Assembly (NCBI RefSeq): GCF_946478835.1
Contig: NZ_CAMLDV010000140.1
Location: 1 to 9,172, forward strand
Direction of reading: 5' to 3'
Origin: an uncultured Bdellovibrio sp.
GTDB lineage: Bacteria; Bdellovibrionota; Bdellovibrionia; Bdellovibrionales; Bdellovibrionaceae
Length of the DNA: 9,172 nt
Part shown: one piece after another, positions 7,713-9,172 of the stretch
Layout of the letters: every line of letters begins with the position of its first letter
Position numbering within the stretch: the stretch's first letter is position 1
Made by a program: the position numbers and the translations under genes
Notes under the pieces: generated by a model
What the model was told of the DNA's origin: nothing
Database searches by the model: none
Seen by the model: only the letters and a program-made list of their open reading frames with translations

Positions 7713-7738
7713 AAACGGAACCCTTAGAGGTCCCGTTT
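7713..7738 (-). promoter_or_regulatory. Hairpin in the nusG-rplK gap (attenuator or leader)
   Basis: In the 89-base gap between nusG and rplK the minus strand has a 10-bp stem, AAACGGGACC (7729-7738) with GGTTCCGTTT (7713-7722, one wobble), and a six-base loop. It is followed by CTTATTAACAA, a poor T-tract. It may be a leaky terminator that tunes rplKA relative to nusG, or part of the L1-responsive leader known upstream of rplK in other bacteria. I could not match the L1 binding motif with confidence. Confidence 0.5.
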
Positions 7739-7770
7739 TGTTCTAAGTGCCACCCTATGTAGCGCTTAAA

Positions 7771-8304
7771 TTAATTTTTTTCAACCTGAATGTAGTCCAA
7801 TTCCACTGGAGTTGGTCTACCGAAGATGCTTACAAGGACTTTCAACTTACCTTTGTCCTCGTTCACTTCTTCTACGGAACCCTGGAAGTTCGAGAATGGA
7901 CCGTCAATAACAGTCACATTTTCACCTACAGCGAACTTCACTTTTGGTTTCGGCTTCTCTGCAACACCAGCCATTTGCTGAGTCACACGAAGAACCTCGG
8001 CTTCCGGAACTTCCGGAGGACGAGTTTTAGTACCGCCTACGAAGCCCGTCACCTTAGACGAATTACGTACTAAATGCCAAGTCTCATCATTCAAAAACAT
8101 TTGAACGAAGATATATCCTGGGAAAAATTTACGCGATTTAGTTTGTTTTTGGCCTTTTACAAGCTCAACAACACTTTCAGCAGGGATCAAAATCTCGCCG
8201 AAAAACTCTTCCATTTTATTGGACTTAATTTTTTCTTCGATAGCTTTTTTAGCCGTGTTTTCACAGCTAGTTTGAACGTTAACGATGTACCACTTTTTTT
8301 CCAT
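7771..8304 (-). CDS. nusG: Transcription elongation/antitermination factor NusG
   Basis: NusG binds the RNA polymerase clamp and, through its KOW domain, contacts Rho or ribosomal protein S10, coupling transcription to termination or translation. The 177-residue product is near the usual length (E. coli 181). Residues 1-115 form the NGN domain, with [20 protein letters not shown] at the start, the [10 protein letters not shown] core at 58-67 and [17 protein letters not shown] at 75-91. After a Lys/Pro linker (117-123), residues 125-177 are the KOW domain ([17 protein letters not shown], then [18 protein letters not shown]). The ATG at 8304 is 10 bases after the secE stop, with AAGGA about eight bases upstream that falls near the secE stop, so secE-nusG are co-transcribed and probably coupled. 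Confidence 0.98.
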   Translation of the reverse strand: MEKKWYIVNVQTSCENTAKKAIEEKIKSNKMEEFFGEILIPAESVVELVKGQKQTKSRKFFPGYIFVQMFLNDETWHLVRNSSKVTGFVGGTKTRPPEVPEAEVLRVTQQMAGVAEKPKPKVKFAVGENVTVIDGPFSNFQGSVEEVNEDKGKLKVLVSIFGRPTPVELDYIQVEKN

Positions 8305-8314
8305 CTGCCCGTCC

Positions 8315-8692
8315 TTACTTCATTAGATAGTTAATAAAAAAGCCCGAAATCAAATCAAAAGAACTGATGATCACGCTAGAGATAAGAACCATCACTACGC
8401 AAGCGATAGTCATAGCTGTTGTATCTTTGCGAGTCGGCCATACGACTTTACGAATTTCAGTTACAACCTCTTCGCCCCAAGTTTTAACACGTGGGTTGAA
8501 TTGAAGAACTGCAAATACCACAAGACCCAAAGCTACTGGCAATCCGTGTCTTACCACATCTGAGTCAGCAGCACGGGCAACAACACCGAATGCTCCTGCA
8601 AATGCCTTGATAAGAAGAGATGCTGTCAAAGCGACCAAGATAGCTGCAACTGCAAAGCTGGATGTCAAAATCTTAGAGTTAGCTTTTTCCAT
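8315..8692 (-). CDS. secE: Preprotein translocase subunit SecE
   Basis: SecE clamps SecY in the inner-membrane protein-export channel. The 125-residue product has three predicted membrane segments (about 12-38, 50-65 and 93-118), like the longer E. coli form (127 residues) and unlike the single-span form of many bacteria. The amphipathic cytosolic helix and signature are clear: [20 protein letters not shown] at 72-91 (E. coli [11 protein letters not shown]). The ATG at 8692 has GGGGA four bases upstream, slightly close. It lies 36 bases after tRNA-Trp and directly before nusG, the usual bacterial order. Confidence 0.96.
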   Translation of the reverse strand: MEKANSKILTSSFAVAAILVALTASLLIKAFAGAFGVVARAADSDVVRHGLPVALGLVVFAVLQFNPRVKTWGEEVVTEIRKVVWPTRKDTTAMTIACVVMVLISSVIISSFDLISGFFINYLMK

Positions 8693-8728
8693 AGTTCCCC
8701 ATTCCTAGGATGCATTAACATTTTAATT

Positions 8729-8804
8729 TGGCAGGGGCGGAGGGATTCGAACCCACGACCTAACGATTTGGAGTCGTTCGCTCTACCACTGGAGCTACAC
8801 CCCT
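8729..8804 (-). tRNA. tRNA-Trp (anticodon CCA)
   Basis: A full 76-base cloverleaf can be drawn. The acceptor AGGGGTG pairs with CGCCCCT (one G-T), the D arm is GCTC/GAGC, the anticodon stem AACGA/TCGTT holds loop CTCCAAA with anticodon CCA at 8769-8771, and the T loop is TTCGAAT. The discriminator is G and the 3' CCA is encoded. The T stem GTGGG/CCCTC contains a T-T mismatch at its second pair (50:64). The location between tuf and secE is a common bacterial arrangement. Confidence 0.97.
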
Positions 8805-8809
8805 GCACT

Positions 8810-8865
8810 TTTTCACTAATGACAACCAGCCAATCGGGCGTCTGACTGCTTCTCATTAGTGAAAA
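8810..8865. repeat. 13-bp inverted repeat upstream of tRNA-Trp
   Basis: TTTTCACTAATGA (8810-8822) and TCATTAGTGAAAA (8853-8865) are perfect reverse complements with 30 bases between them, so the arms are 43 bp apart, about four helical turns. One arm ends six bases before the tRNA 5' end and the other covers the possible -10 element. It may be an operator pair, or an RNA hairpin that guides 5' processing of the tRNA if transcription starts further upstream. Confidence 0.8.
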
Positions 8866-8879
8866 CATTAGCATGTCAA
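8853..8879 (-). promoter_or_regulatory. Possible promoter for tRNA-Trp-secE-nusG
   Basis: A perfect -35 TTGACA (8874-8879) is followed by TAATGA (8853-8858) as a possible -10, 15 bases away, which is shorter than ideal. Transcription would begin near 8846, about 40 bases before the mature tRNA. It sits directly on the tail of the tuf terminator, where a new promoter would be expected. Confidence 0.4.
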
Positions 8880-8922
8880 GAAACACCGAGGGGGACTCTC
8901 TTGTCAAGAAGTCCCCCGGGTG
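8878..8922 (-). terminator. Intrinsic terminator after tuf
   Basis: On the minus strand GGGGGACT (8910-8917) pairs with AGTCCCCC (8890-8897), extended outward by CACC/GGTG (8919-8922 and 8884-8887) across a small internal loop and inward by the palindromic TCTTGACAAGA. The tail is TTTCTT, a modest T-tract. It starts 30 bases after the tuf stop. On the plus strand the tail ATTTTAAT is also T-containing, but no plus-strand gene needs it. Confidence 0.65.
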
Positions 8923-8951
8923 ATTTTAATTCAGCCTATGCTGCGTTAATC

Positions 8952-9172
8952 CTACTCAAGGATTTCAACAACTACGCCGGCGCCTACAGTACGGCCACCT
9001 TCGCGGATCGCGAAACGCAATTCTTTTTCCATTGCGATTGGAGCGATCAACTCAACAGCCAACTCTACGCGGTCACCAGGCATAACCATCTCAGTTCCAG
9101 CTTTCAAAGTACAAACGCCTGTTACGTCAGTTGTACGGAAGTAGAATTGAGGACGGTAACCGTTGAAGAATG
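8952..9172 (-). CDS. tuf: Elongation factor Tu, C-terminal part (5' end outside window)
   Basis: EF-Tu is the GTPase that delivers aminoacyl-tRNA to the ribosome. Only the last 73 codons are in the window, ending at TAG 8952-8954. They encode most of domain 3, which contacts the tRNA T stem and EF-Ts: [18 protein letters not shown], then [20 protein letters not shown], and finally [21 protein letters not shown]. This closely matches EF-Tu from E. coli ([30 protein letters not shown]). The GTPase domain and start lie beyond the right edge. It is followed by an intrinsic terminator before tRNA-Trp. Confidence 0.97.
   Translation of the reverse strand, partial: FFNGYRPQFYFRTTDVTGVCTLKAGTEMVMPGDRVELAVELIAPIAMEKELRFAIREGGRTVGAGVVVEILE

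Noticed and set aside
8665..8907. Minus-strand open frame of 80 codons across tRNA-Trp
   Set aside because: It runs through the tRNA gene and into secE in another frame, so it is not a gene.
1..9172. CRISPR array, transposon, prophage or defence genes
   Set aside because: No tandem spaced repeats, transposase, phage or defence-related proteins are visible; apart from the lipoprotein gene everything is core translation, transcription or secretion machinery.

Overview
The window is the classic translation/transcription core cluster of a Gram-negative bacterium, read almost entirely on the minus strand. Gene order and protein sequences (RpoB, L10, L12, NusG, SecE) look most like the Bdellovibrio group (Bdellovibrionota). 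That assignment rests on recognising the proteins and on an outer-membrane lipoprotein gene; no database search was run.

Following minus-strand transcription from the right edge: the 3' end of tuf (EF-Tu domain 3), an intrinsic terminator, a possible promoter lying over a 13-bp inverted repeat, tRNA-Trp(CCA), secE, nusG, rplK (L11), rplA (L1), a probable internal promoter with an L10-type autoregulatory leader, rplJ (L10), rplL (L7/L12), and a strong intrinsic terminator. These genes supply the EF-Tu/ribosome-stalk machinery, the Sec translocon subunit SecE, and NusG, which links RNA polymerase to ribosomes or Rho. rpoB (RNA polymerase beta) occupies 1-4070 on the same strand and is cut by the window edge about a dozen codons before its usual end.

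The unusual part is 4071-5431. In most bacteria rpoB directly follows rplL in one transcription unit. Here a plus-strand gene for a 247-residue lipoprotein with a beta-barrel-like C-terminus sits between them, divergent from rpoB and convergent with rplL. rpoB therefore needs its own promoter; a perfect TATAAT lies about 160 bases before a TTG start codon. Between the convergent 3' ends is a very long hairpin: 32-bp perfect arms, nearly 38 bp with one wobble pair, around a 52-base GC-rich loop that can fold on itself. I cannot assign it to a known element.

No CRISPR array, transposase, phage gene or defence system is visible. The observations worth following up are regulatory and architectural: the split of rplL from rpoB, the long inverted repeat, the L10 leader with its promoter, and the inverted repeat in front of tRNA-Trp.
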